A stretch of 28,873 bases of DNA from a virus. The notes beneath the pieces are model-generated. The model was not told the DNA's origin. It saw nothing but the letters and a program-made list of their open reading frames with translations, and made no database searches. Shown piece after piece: positions 5,804-13,137 of this stretch (the stretch's first letter is position 1; each line of letters starts with the position of its first letter). The translations under genes were made by a program, and so were the position numbers. The stretch is from IMG/VR virus record IMGVR_UViG_3300025132_000209, positions 1 through 28,873 of that record. One strand, written 5' to 3'.

Positions 5804-6570
5804 TGGCCGACGTTATCGTCCCACTCACCGGATGGGGTCGAGGCAGTTGGAATAGCCTTGCTTGGGGCGAAGGTAGCGTTACTAATACGGGGGCCACGGG
5901 CGGTGTCGGCTCTGTCACAGTTACCGCCGATGCGGGCGTGTCCGTCACAGGGCTTTCCGCGACAGGCGGTGTTGGCTCTGCCACGGTTACTGCTGACGCT
6001 AATGTAAGCGCTACAGGACTTTCTGCAACTGGGTCTGTAGGCTCGGTTACTGTTGTTGCTGAAGCCAACGTGAGTGTTACAGGGCTTGCGGCAACTGGAT
6101 CTGTGGGATCGGTAACAACTACCGCAGACTCAAGCACAAGCGTTACAGGGCTTGCGGCAACCGGATCGGTTGGCTCAGTTACCACGACAGCGGACTCAAA
6201 TGTCTCGGCAACAGGAGTCGCGGCAACGGGCGGTGTCGGCTCTGTTACGATCCAGACTGTAAACAATGTAGACGTTACTGGCGTTTCTGCCACGGGCGGT
6301 GTTGGATCTGTCACGACAATTGCTCAGGCAAGCGTGACTGTGGAGGGCGTGTCTGCCTCCGGTCAGGTCGGATCTGTTTTGGTTTGGGGAATTATTATTC
6401 CAGATCAAACTCCAAATTATGTAGAGATTGCACCGTCTCAGTCTGCGGGTAATTCAGAAATAAGTCCCTCCCAGTCGGCAGGGTACTCTGCGATAGGCCC
6501 GTCACAGTCACCCGGATGGTCCGAGGTGACTCCATCACAAACGCCAAACTATGAAGATATTGCGGCATAA
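5803..6570 (+). CDS. Tandem-repeat virion/appendage protein
   Basis: The 255-residue product has three parts. Residues 1-30 carry G-W-G-R-G-S-W-N-S-L-A-W-G-E, a Trp/Gly motif common at the start of such phage proteins. Residues 31-184 are seven 22-residue repeats of the type A-T-G-(G/S)-V-G-S-V-T ... V-T-G-L-S, plus an eighth partial unit. Residues 202-255 are five 11-residue repeats of the type Q-S-x-G-x-S-x-I-x-P-S. Alternating small and beta-branched residues point to a repetitive beta-solenoid or extended shaft. It overlaps the previous stop by one base and is followed 13 bases later by the S74 tail fibre, so a host-facing spike or fibre is plausible. No enzyme motif is seen. Confidence 0.7.
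   Translation: MADVIVPLTGWGRGSWNSLAWGEGSVTNTGATGGVGSVTVTADAGVSVTGLSATGGVGSATVTADANVSATGLSATGSVGSVTVVAEANVSVTGLAATGSVGSVTTTADSSTSVTGLAATGSVGSVTTTADSNVSATGVAATGGVGSVTIQTVNNVDVTGVSATGGVGSVTTIAQASVTVEGVSASGQVGSVLVWGIIIPDQTPNYVEIAPSQSAGNSEISPSQSAGYSAIGPSQSPGWSEVTPSQTPNYEDIAA
5893..6384 (+). repeat. 66-bp tandem repeats, 7 units plus a partial
   Basis: In-frame repeats begin at 5893, each 66 bases (22 codons), with seven complete units to 6354 and a partial unit to about 6384. The protein unit is conserved around A-T-G-x-V-G-S-V-T and V-T-G-(L/V). Third-codon positions vary between units, but the neighbouring units around 6067-6190 are very similar, which suggests recent copying within the array. 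Confidence 0.85.
6406..6567 (+). repeat. 33-bp coding repeats, 5 units
   Basis: Five in-frame units of 11 codons start at 6406, 6439, 6472, 6505 and 6538. The pattern is Q-(S/T)-(A/P)-(G/N)-(N/Y/W)-x-x-(I/V)-x-P-S, with the last unit one residue shorter. They lie directly after the 66-bp array in the same protein. Confidence 0.8.
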
Positions 6571-6582
6571 GGGGATTGGTTA

Positions 6583-8865
6583 ATGGCCAGCACTTATACA
6601 ACTAACCTTGGTATTGAGAAGATTGGAACTGGCGAACAGTCAGGGACATGGGGCGATACCACCAACACCAACTTTGACATACTGGATGAGGCGATCAACG
6701 GGATTATCTCGGTCACCCTTTCCTCGGCGGGAAGCTCTGGATCTCCTACAGCCCTGCCCATAACGGATGGGGCCTCATCTAACGGTAGAAACAAGTTTAT
6801 TGAGTTTGTGGATGGCGGGGATCTGGGTGGTACGGCATATGTGCAACTTACCCCGAATAATGCCGAAAAGGTTGTTCACATCCGCAACAGCCTGTCCAGT
6901 AGCCGGTCAGTTATTGTCTTTCAGGGCACTTACAACGCATCCAATGACTTTGAAATTGCCAATGGCGCAGATGTTCTGTTGAAGTTTAACGGCGGCGGAT
7001 CAGGCGCAACAGTCACTGACGTTAATGTTGACTTAACGGTGACCGGTGCAACTGTTGGTGACGGCGGTCTGTCTGTCAGCGGCCTTACTGACATCAATGG
7101 CGGAACAGTTGACGGCACTGTTATCGGAGGCGCTTCAGCCGCCGCAGGCACGTTTACGACAATTACAGGCACCACTATAACCGCCAGCACAGCGGCAGTC
7201 CCAGATGCCAGCGACGGCGCAACATTGGGGTCGGCCTCTTTGGAATGGTCAGACCTTTATCTTGCAGATGGTGCTGTTGTGTACTTTGGTGATGACCAAG
7301 ACATTACGTTGACGCACGTTGCAGATACTGGCCTAACACTCAAACACGCTAATACTGGGGACGACAAGTTTCCCACGTTTTTGTTGGCTACGGGTGACAC
7401 AGACATTGCCGCCAGCGACAAGCTGGGCGTAATTAACTTTCAGGCACCTGACGAGGGCGCAGGCACAGACGCAATATTGGTTGCCGCAGGCATTGAAGCT
7501 GTATCTGAGGGTGACTTTAGCTCCTCTAGCAATGCTACTTCGCTTGTATTCAAAACAGCTTCTAGTGAAGCCGCCGCTGAAAAAATGCGCATTAATAGCT
7601 CTGGTAACGTAGGTATTGGTACTACAAGTCCCGATTCAGGGCCGCGACTACACCTTTCTAAAGGTTCTGCTGGCACAGTAGATAGTCATGCAAATTCTGT
7701 GCTTACTATAGAAGATGACAGCACAGCTATTTTGCAGTTTTTGACGCCAGCAAATGAAGGCGCTCAAATACGTTTTGGTGATCCAGATAGTAATGGTGTG
7801 GGGGTTATAGAATATGGGCATGGGACCAATAATTTAAATTTTCATACTGCCGGCTCAGAGCGTCTGCGTATTGATAGCTCTGGCGGTGTTATCTTCAAAG
7901 GGTCTTTAGCAAGTCACCAAACCGATGCGGGCGTTGTTGAGTACAGCAGTAACCTAGTCTCAATGCACAGTTATGGAGCATCATCCGGCACAGGACAAAT
8001 GCGCTTCTTAACTGGCGGCGGTGCTGGGAGCGGTACGTCAGAGGCCATGCGTATTGATGCCTCTGGTAACGTGGGTATTGGTACTGCGAGTCCCTCTTCT
8101 TACTACGCGACTGAATTAGTGGTTTCGGGTTCAGATGAGGGCGGTATAACTTTAGCGGCTGAAGGCACAACTTTTACTAACTACCTTGCGTTTGCCGATG
8201 GTACAAGTGGCGATGCCCAGTACAGGGGCCAAGTCAGGTATGATCACAATGACGATAGCATGAGCTTAGTGTCTACGGGCTATGCAAGGATACTTACAGG
8301 CTCAAGCAGGGCTGAAGCTATGCGTGTTGATAGCTCTGGTAACGTGCTGGTTGGTTGTACTTCATTTGGCTCTGTCAGCACCGAAGGCTGTCAGCTTGGG
8401 AACAGTGGTACAGCAATATTTTCTAATGATAGCGACATTCCTCTTTATTTAAATAGAACCACATCGGGCGTTACCACAAGTCAAACTGTAGTTTCGTTTT
8501 TTAGAAACGATGTGCAGTCGGGCACTATTGGTGTGTCACAGGGCGGCACTCCTGCCTTTGGCGCTCCTTCAGACATTCGCCTCAAGGAAAACGTAACAGA
8601 TCATAAATCAGAATTAACTAATGTTATGGCTTTGCGTCCTGTTAGCTGGGATTGGAAAGATAGCTCTAAAGGTGCAGGTGAAGGCTTTGTAGCGCAAGAG
8701 TTAGATCAAACCGCATGGTCTGATCTGGTTTCTGATGGTGAAGATGGATATAAAATGGTATCGGGTTTAGGTGTTGTTGAGACAAGACTTATCAAAGCCC
8801 TGCAAGAAGCAGTAACACGAATCGAAACACTAGAAGCCGAAGTAGCGGCACTAAAAGGAGAATAA
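6583..8865 (+). CDS. Tail fibre with C-terminal peptidase S74 chaperone
   Basis: This is a 760-residue fibre. The N-terminus (T-N-L-G-I-E-K-I-G-T-G-E-Q-S-G-T-W-G-D, 7-25) is the usual virion-attachment start of marine phage fibres. The shaft is low-complexity beta, with at least four copies of an (M/L)-R-(I/V)-(D/N)-x-S-G-x-V block, some continuing G-I-G-T-x-S-P. The C-terminus is an S74 intramolecular chaperone: S663-D-I-R-L-K668-E-N, then S-W-D-W, G-F-V-A-Q-E-L, and a final coiled coil. Established work on the endosialidase chaperone places a Ser/Lys dyad five residues apart, matching S663 and K668, with cleavage before the Ser after trimerisation. The fibre probably sets host binding. The ATG has GGGGA 9 bases upstream. 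Confidence 0.88.
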   Translation: MASTYTTNLGIEKIGTGEQSGTWGDTTNTNFDILDEAINGIISVTLSSAGSSGSPTALPITDGASSNGRNKFIEFVDGGDLGGTAYVQLTPNNAEKVVHIRNSLSSSRSVIVFQGTYNASNDFEIANGADVLLKFNGGGSGATVTDVNVDLTVTGATVGDGGLSVSGLTDINGGTVDGTVIGGASAAAGTFTTITGTTITASTAAVPDASDGATLGSASLEWSDLYLADGAVVYFGDDQDITLTHVADTGLTLKHANTGDDKFPTFLLATGDTDIAASDKLGVINFQAPDEGAGTDAILVAAGIEAVSEGDFSSSSNATSLVFKTASSEAAAEKMRINSSGNVGIGTTSPDSGPRLHLSKGSAGTVDSHANSVLTIEDDSTAILQFLTPANEGAQIRFGDPDSNGVGVIEYGHGTNNLNFHTAGSERLRIDSSGGVIFKGSLASHQTDAGVVEYSSNLVSMHSYGASSGTGQMRFLTGGGAGSGTSEAMRIDASGNVGIGTASPSSYYATELVVSGSDEGGITLAAEGTTFTNYLAFADGTSGDAQYRGQVRYDHNDDSMSLVSTGYARILTGSSRAEAMRVDSSGNVLVGCTSFGSVSTEGCQLGNSGTAIFSNDSDIPLYLNRTTSGVTTSQTVVSFFRNDVQSGTIGVSQGGTPAFGAPSDIRLKENVTDHKSELTNVMALRPVSWDWKDSSKGAGEGFVAQELDQTAWSDLVSDGEDGYKMVSGLGVVETRLIKALQEAVTRIETLEAEVAALKGE

Positions 8866-8868
8866 ACA

Positions 8869-9180
8869 ATGGCACACTCATGGACTGTGGCCGCAATGGA
8901 CTACACCGTCTCACAAGACGGCAAAACAAACGTAGTCAACACCGTACACTGGCGTTGCTCAAAGACTGTCGGAGAAAACTCTGGCTCATCCTACGGCACT
9001 GTAGGGCTTGAGGCTCCTAGTGGGTCATTTGTCGAGTGGGCTGACATCACCGAAGCTACGGCTGTTGGCTGGGCTAAAGCGGCTTTAGGCAACGATCAAG
9101 TAGCGGCTATAGAAGCGGCTATTGATGCGCAAATTGCTGAAGAAGCAAACCCCACTACCGGAGAAGGGGTGCCTTGGTGA
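8869..9180 (+). CDS. DUF7936-like small phage protein
   Basis: The 103-residue product contains W-T-V-A-A-M-D-Y, N-V-V-N-T-V-H-W-R-C (20-29), S-S-Y-G-T-V-G-L, I-T-E-A-T-A-V-G-W-A-K-A-A-L-G, a helix with I-E-A-A-I-D-A-Q-I and a terminal V-P-W. I recall this order of motifs as a family called DUF7936 that usually follows tail fibre genes. AAGGAG at 8855-8860 supports the ATG just 3 bases after the fibre stop, so the two are probably made together. A tail-fibre accessory or chaperone role is possible, but nothing in the sequence shows an activity. Confidence 0.7.
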   Translation: MAHSWTVAAMDYTVSQDGKTNVVNTVHWRCSKTVGENSGSSYGTVGLEAPSGSFVEWADITEATAVGWAKAALGNDQVAAIEAAIDAQIAEEANPTTGEGVPW

Positions 9181-9211
9181 TCAGCCTAGAGTTAAAAAAA
9201 AGTGAGGGCTA

Positions 9212-9682
9212 ATGGATCCGCTGTCTTTGATTGCGATGGCCTCGACTACTTTCAAGGGCATTCAGACATTGGTAAATCGAGGGGCAGAGATTGAGGCTGT
9301 AGCCCAGAAGCTGGGTGCGTGGTATTCGTTCGCGGCTGACATTAAGCAAGCGGAGCGCGAAGCAGAAAAACCGGGAGTCTTTAAGAAGCTGTTTGAAGGC
9401 AACACCGTAGAGCAACAGGCGCTCAATAGCGTCATAGCTAAGAAGAAACTGCAAGAGCAAGAAAAACAGATTAGAGAGCTAATTATCTGGGCATACGGCA
9501 CGGAAACATATCAAGAAATGATAATGCTCAGGCGACAGATTAAGGCAAGGCGAGAGCAGGTAATCTACAAGCAAAGAAAGCGTCAGAGGCTGATTATGGA
9601 TTCTACAGTTATCGTTTTCGGGGCTTTAATTATCGGCGCAATTATTTTTGGGACTGTATCGCTTATACAGGGGGCGACATGA
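9212..9682 (+). CDS. Small membrane-anchored protein opening the lysis-type cassette
   Basis: The product has 156 residues. It starts M-D-P-L-S-L-I-A-M-A followed by a helical segment (11-50), then a strongly charged coiled-coil-like region (65-128) rich in Lys, Arg, Gln and Glu, and one clear C-terminal membrane helix (about 132-153). That gives a tail-anchored topology. I recall this family from marine phages near holin and endolysin genes, without assigned function. GTGAGGG upstream of the ATG at 9212 is an acceptable ribosome binding site. The end overlaps the next gene by ATGA. Its position suggests a role in the membrane at lysis, but a spanin assignment is not supported by a lipobox or a periplasm-facing signature. 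Confidence 0.6.
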   Translation: MDPLSLIAMASTTFKGIQTLVNRGAEIEAVAQKLGAWYSFAADIKQAEREAEKPGVFKKLFEGNTVEQQALNSVIAKKKLQEQEKQIRELIIWAYGTETYQEMIMLRRQIKARREQVIYKQRKRQRLIMDSTVIVFGALIIGAIIFGTVSLIQGAT

Positions 9683-10125
9683 AAAACATAATAGCGGGTC
9701 TGGTTACATTGTTTGTGGTAAGCGCAACAGCACAGACGGTGATACTTTTTGATGACGGGTTGCAGTATACGCTAGAGCCTAGCGAGAAGGTCTATGTTAC
9801 GAATTACTCCAAGCTGTATCAGATGCACAACTTCAGCAAGGGCGATGTGAAGCTAACCAAGATTTTGCCAACCACCAAGCGTGACTATGTTCCTGTCGAA
9901 ACTGGCGCACAAGGCGGTGTGGGCACTCCTGAGTGGTGTGAAACATATATACCGTGGTCTGAGGGGCTTACGTTTGACATGGTCACTTGGCAAAGACAGT
10001 GCGATGTGAACAATGACGGCGTGTATGACATGTGCGATTACTACCAGCCAACCGGCATATTGTCATTTGAAGAGCTTGAGTGGCAAGACCGCTGTAATGA
10101 CGGGAACCCTTGGGATGGATCGTGA
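9679..10125 (+). CDS. Secreted Cys-rich protein with a calcium-loop-like motif
   Basis: The 148-residue product has a convincing signal peptide: M-K-N, a hydrophobic stretch (I-I-A-G-L-V-T-L-F-V-V) and A-T-A before Q19. The mature part carries four Cys (C87, C108, C119, C139). Around residues 109-117, D-V-N-N-D-G-V-Y-D resembles an EF-hand or dockerin calcium-binding loop (D-x-N-x-D-G-x-x-D). Export to the periplasm and disulphide formation are therefore likely. It sits between two small membrane-protein genes in the lysis cassette and overlaps both. The role could be periplasmic (cell wall or outer membrane) or superinfection-related. I recall homologues only as conserved hypothetical proteins. 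Confidence 0.65.
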   Translation: MKNIIAGLVTLFVVSATAQTVILFDDGLQYTLEPSEKVYVTNYSKLYQMHNFSKGDVKLTKILPTTKRDYVPVETGAQGGVGTPEWCETYIPWSEGLTFDMVTWQRQCDVNNDGVYDMCDYYQPTGILSFEELEWQDRCNDGNPWDGS

Positions 10126-10294
10126 GCAATTTAGATCGGAAATTCATAGAGTATATGCTGGTGTTAGGGGTGATCTCCGCACTGCTTTTACCCGTGTTGA
10201 TGGTTTTCTCTATACCGTTCGAGTAGACGCTAAAGACCGCTACAAGAAAGCAAAGAAAGCCCTAAAGCAAGCATGGCATGAGGTTTGGCGATAA
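10115..10294 (+). CDS. Small charged protein, or the shifted tail of the overlapping membrane protein
   Basis: From ATG at 10115 (M-D-R-E-Q-F) the frame encodes 59 residues with a strongly basic helical end (D-R-Y-K-K-A-K-K-A-L-K-Q-A-W-H-E-V-W-R). Longer starts from 10013 would run inside the secreted-protein gene and look non-coding there. The end overlaps the next ATG (TAATG at 10292-10296), as expected of a genuine gene end. However, the first half overlaps a hydrophobic frame (10122-10226) that looks more like a real N-terminus. Either two nested genes exist, or the basic tail belongs to the membrane protein through a -1 shift. The ribosome binding site is weak. The C-terminal 23 residues are the most secure part. 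Confidence 0.45.
   Translation: MDREQFRSEIHRVYAGVRGDLRTAFTRVDGFLYTVRVDAKDRYKKAKKALKQAWHEVWR
10122..10226 (+). CDS. 34-residue membrane mini-protein, nested frame
   Basis: GTG at 10122 overlaps the upstream stop as GTGA (10122-10125), the same coupling used at 10521 in this cassette. The frame gives 34 residues: a charged start (M-S-N-L-D-R-K-F-I-E-Y), a membrane helix MLVLGVISALLLPVLMVF (12-29) and the stop TAG at 10224-10226. The charged-then-hydrophobic design is typical of small lysis or membrane proteins. The stop interrupts just where the other frame becomes convincing, so a natural frameshift, a programmed -1 shift or a sequence error could join this helix to the basic tail ending at 10294. 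No lipobox Cys is present, so it is not an Rz1-like lipoprotein. Confidence 0.45.
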   Translation: MSNLDRKFIEYMLVLGVISALLLPVLMVFSIPFE

Positions 10295-10524
10295 TGGATC
10301 AGGCGCTAATCAACACGATTATCTCTATAGCCGCTGGCGCGTATGGCCTTGTCTTAAAAAGCATGTGGGATACGATCAAAAGCCTCGACGATCAGGTAGG
10401 CACATTGCAGGTATCTGTAGCGGGCGAGTACTTAAAGCGCGAAGAATGGAAGGATGATATGCGTCGGCTTATGGAAAAGCTGGATTCTATCGATGAAAAA
10501 CTCGACAAAAAGGCTGACAAGTGA
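10294..10524 (+). CDS. Small membrane/coiled-coil protein of the lysis cassette
   Basis: I take ATG 10294 (TAATG overlap with the previous stop, GAGG at 10280-10283) rather than a TTG three codons upstream; 76 residues. Residues 4-22 form a hydrophobic helix (I-N-T-I-I-S-I-A-A-G-A-Y-G-L-V-L). Residues 23-75 form a charged coiled coil with W-D-T-I-K-S-L-D, Y-L-K-R-E-E-W and a heptad tail ending L-D-K-K-A-D-K. This design is very common beside holin genes in phages, where it is usually left unannotated; an inner-membrane spanin or antiholin-like role has been speculated for such proteins. GTGA at 10521-10524 couples it to the holin gene. Confidence 0.65.
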   Translation: MDQALINTIISIAAGAYGLVLKSMWDTIKSLDDQVGTLQVSVAGEYLKREEWKDDMRRLMEKLDSIDEKLDKKADK

Positions 10525-10919
10525 TTGAACTGCTGATTGGCCCTGTATCTAGTCTGCTAGACAAATTTATTCCTGACGCTGACGAACGCAATAGGCTCGC
10601 CCATCAGATTGCCACAATGTCAGAGCGACACGCCCATGAAGTCAACAAAGCTCAAATGGAAATTAACAAAACAGAAGCCGCGCATAAAAGTCTATTTGTC
10701 GCGGGCTGGCGACCGGCTTTGGGATGGACGTTCGCGCTGGGGATTGCAGGAAACTACATCCTTATCCCTATGGCTAATTTTGCTCTCGCTTTGTCTGATA
10801 GCCCTATAACAATACCGCTAATCGACTTAGAGACAATGATGCCTGTGCTCATTGGCATGCTAGGTCTCGGCGGCATGAGGACGCTGGAAAAAACCAAAGG
10901 CGTGCAAAGAGAAAAATGA
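10521..10919 (+). CDS. Holin, GTA-type 3TM family
   Basis: The 132-residue product starts at GTG 10521 within GTGA. The N-terminal part has F-I-P-D-A-D-E-R-N-R-L-A (16-27) and a helix with A-Q-M-E-I-N-K-T-E-A (44-53). It is followed by the diagnostic S-L-F-V-A-G-W-R-P-A-L-G-W (57-69) and membrane helices at about 68-92 and 105-120. The E-I-N-K-x-E-A then A-G-W-R-P-x-x-G-W order is the signature of the GTA holin 3TM family as I know it. It would make pores in the inner membrane and let the endolysin out. It overlaps the endolysin gene by ATGA at 10916-10919, a classic holin-endolysin pair. Confidence 0.8.
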   Translation: MIELLIGPVSSLLDKFIPDADERNRLAHQIATMSERHAHEVNKAQMEINKTEAAHKSLFVAGWRPALGWTFALGIAGNYILIPMANFALALSDSPITIPLIDLETMMPVLIGMLGLGGMRTLEKTKGVQREK

Positions 10920-11269
10920 GTTACTTTTCTGAGGAAGAGCTGGCCTGCCAGCATTGCGGGAAATACAAGTTTGATGAGGGCGTTTTAAAAATACTTAACG
11001 CAATTCGGCGGGAATTTGGACCCATGCCTATAACCAGCGGATACCGCTGTGTTGATCACCCAATAGAGGTTAAGAAGCAACAGCCGGGGGCGCACTGCAC
11101 TGGGAAGGCGGTGGATGTGGGGGTAAGCAGGGCTGATGCTTACAAACTGATCGAGGTTGCTTTGGCGCATGGTTGCCCAAGGATTGGCGTCAACCAGCGT
11201 GGCGATGGGCGTTTTGTGCATCTGGACTGGGACTATGACCGCCCCTATCCCACCGTTTGGTCGTACTGA
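10916..11269 (+). CDS. Endolysin, peptidase M15 (zinc D-Ala-D-Ala/endopeptidase type)
   Basis: The 117-residue protein has S-G-Y-R-C-x-x-H-P (41-49), G-A-H60-C-T-G-K-A-V-D67 and F-V-H102-L-D104. These give the zinc site of M15 peptidases: H-x6-D plus a later H, with the conserved Arg/Ser-Gly-Tyr substrate loop. The family cleaves peptide cross-links in peptidoglycan. An N-terminal C-Q-H-C-G (11-15) is often seen in short phage M15 enzymes. Length is normal for a single-domain endolysin; there is no signal peptide, so release depends on the holin encoded just before it. The final codons lie beside a very strong ribosome binding site for the nozzle gene. Confidence 0.85.
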   Translation: MSYFSEEELACQHCGKYKFDEGVLKILNAIRREFGPMPITSGYRCVDHPIEVKKQQPGAHCTGKAVDVGVSRADAYKLIEVALAHGCPRIGVNQRGDGRFVHLDWDYDRPYPTVWSY

Positions 11270-11284
11270 GGAGGTGTAGTCGTG
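11268..11284 (+). promoter_or_regulatory. Strong ribosome binding site for a GTG start
   Basis: GAGGAGGTG at 11268-11276 overlaps the endolysin stop codon (11267-11269) and lies 5-6 bases before GTG at 11282. It is the best Shine-Dalgarno match in the window and fixes the non-ATG start of the nozzle gene. Confidence 0.75.
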
Positions 11285-13135
11285 CCGCTGTCCAAGATTG
11301 CATTTGCCCCCGGAATAAATAAAGAGGGCACCCAGTACACAGCCGATTCTGGGTGGTTTGACTCCGACAAGATACGGTTCCGCAAAGGCCGCGTTGAAAA
11401 AATTGGTGGCTGGCAGAAATACATTGCCAGCGCGATTAAGGGCGTGGCCCGTTCATTGATGGACTGGGGCACAAAAGACGGTCAGGTATTTTTGGGAATT
11501 GGTACGAATCTAAAGTTTTATATCGAGTCGGGCGGCTCGCTTAATGATGTCACCCCTATTAGGGCTACGACGACTAATGCGGCTACTTTTGCGGCAACTA
11601 ACGGATCGTCAACTATTACGGTTACCGACAGCTCCCACGGCGCCGCCGCCGGGGACTTTGTAACCTACTCGGGCGCGGCAACACTTGGCGGCACTGTCAC
11701 TGCGACGGTGCTGAATCAGGAATATCAGGTCAATGTCATTCTTACTGCCAACACGTACACTATAACGGCATTAGACACTAGCGGGGCCGCTGTGACCGCA
11801 AACTCCAGTGACACAGGGAATGGCGGGGGATCTGTAACGGCGGCATATCAGCTTACTACGGGACTGAATAGCTATGTATCGGCAACCGGGTGGGGTGTTG
11901 GCGCATGGGACGCAGGCGCGTGGGGTTCTTCGACAACGATAACACTGTCAAATCAGCTTAGGCTGTTTAGTCAGGACGCTTTTGGTGACGATTTAATTTT
12001 TAATCCTCGGGCAGGTAGTGTCTTTTTTTGGGACAAGTCAGCAGGTTTGTCCACTATAGCGGTTGATATCAGCACCCTGAGCGGGGCAAGCAATACGCCT
12101 ACAGCCGCGCTTCAGGTAATGGTTTCGGACATAGATCGTCATGTCATTTGTTTTGGCGCAAATTCTATTGGGGGGTCAGATTTAGATCCGCTTTTAGTTC
12201 GCTGGTCTGATCAAGAGAATGTTGCAGACTGGACGCCGACGGCGACAAACAGCGCTGGCGGTCAGGTTCTTTCTGTTGGCACTCAGATTATAGGCGCATT
12301 GAAGACAAGACAGGAAATAATCATAAGCACCGACAACGGGCTAACGTCCATGCGGTTTGTCGGGGCGCCGTTTGTTTTTTCATTTACCCCAGTGGCAGAG
12401 CACGTTCGATTTGCATCTCCCGGTGCCGCTGTTGTGGCGGCGGACACCTTGTACTTTATGGACCCCGGCGGCTTCTACGTTTACAGGGGCGCGGTTCAGA
12501 GACTGCCATGCTCTGTCCATAGGTACGTTTTTGACAATATCAACAAAGATCAGATATACAAAGTATTTGCGACAACGAATGCCGATTACTCAGAGGTAAC
12601 GTGGTATTACCCTATTGGCTCCAACAACTCAGACATTACTAACTATGTGTCATACAACTATTTAGAGCAGGTGTGGTCTGTAGGCACCCTGAGCCGTGGC
12701 GCATACATACCGACGGCGACACGGCAGTACCCAATTGCCGCGACAAATGACATTGATAACCCGCTCACCAACTATTTGTTTAATCATGAGATTGGTTATG
12801 ACGGTGACGGCGCTGAAATTACGGCTTTTGTTGAGTCTGGCGACCTCGGGGTTGGAGATGGCGAGTCGTTTATGATGGTTAACCGGATTATCCCTGACTT
12901 TACGTTTACAGGTAACGAGTCTGAGGCAAACATTGAGGTGAAGCTAAAAGGCAGAAACTTCCCGCTTGAGGATGCTTCTGACCTGTCAACAGCAACCGTG
13001 ACCAGCTCAACAACGCAGTCGTTTGTCAGGGCCAGAGCCCGAGAGCAGATTGTAAGAATAGAGTCTAGCGGCGAGGGCTATGGCTGGTCTCTGGGCGATC
13101 TTCGCTTGGGCATTAGAACTGACGGGAGGCGATAG
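11282..13135 (+). CDS. Tail nozzle / DNA stabilisation protein (P22 gp10-like)
   Basis: The 617-residue protein opens with F-A-P-G-I-N-K-E-G-T ... W-F-D-S-D-K-I-R-F-R-K-G-R-V-E-K-I-G-G-W (7-45), the hallmark start of podoviral nozzle or stabilisation proteins. Residues about 95-195 look like an inserted beta domain (S-S-H-G-A-A-A-G-D-F-V-T-Y-S-G-A, then L-N-Q-E-Y-Q-V). A Trp/Gly stretch (G-W-G-V-G-A-W-D-A-G-A-W-G) follows at about 204-216, then a beta-propeller-like body with L-L-V-R-W-S-D-Q-E-N-V-A-D-W and T-L-Y-F-M-D-P-G-G-F-Y-V-Y. In P22 the homologue closes the tail channel and holds packaged DNA. This is the clearest evidence for a podovirus-like particle. Three bases separate it from the next gene. 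Confidence 0.8.
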   Translation: MPLSKIAFAPGINKEGTQYTADSGWFDSDKIRFRKGRVEKIGGWQKYIASAIKGVARSLMDWGTKDGQVFLGIGTNLKFYIESGGSLNDVTPIRATTTNAATFAATNGSSTITVTDSSHGAAAGDFVTYSGAATLGGTVTATVLNQEYQVNVILTANTYTITALDTSGAAVTANSSDTGNGGGSVTAAYQLTTGLNSYVSATGWGVGAWDAGAWGSSTTITLSNQLRLFSQDAFGDDLIFNPRAGSVFFWDKSAGLSTIAVDISTLSGASNTPTAALQVMVSDIDRHVICFGANSIGGSDLDPLLVRWSDQENVADWTPTATNSAGGQVLSVGTQIIGALKTRQEIIISTDNGLTSMRFVGAPFVFSFTPVAEHVRFASPGAAVVAADTLYFMDPGGFYVYRGAVQRLPCSVHRYVFDNINKDQIYKVFATTNADYSEVTWYYPIGSNNSDITNYVSYNYLEQVWSVGTLSRGAYIPTATRQYPIAATNDIDNPLTNYLFNHEIGYDGDGAEITAFVESGDLGVGDGESFMMVNRIIPDFTFTGNESEANIEVKLKGRNFPLEDASDLSTATVTSSTTQSFVRARAREQIVRIESSGEGYGWSLGDLRLGIRTDGRR

Positions 13136-13137
13136 CG

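Noticed and set aside
5787-6314. Minus-strand frame of 175 codons with P-T-P-P-V-A-type repeats
   Set aside because: The repeats are the complement of the 66-bp array of the + strand gene. The + frame has the recognised N-terminal motif and continuous neighbours; this frame has none.
10013-10114. N-terminal extension of the small charged protein from ATG 10013
   Set aside because: It would overlap the secreted-protein gene by over 100 bases and its translation is Thr/Cys-rich without likeness to the rest of the product.
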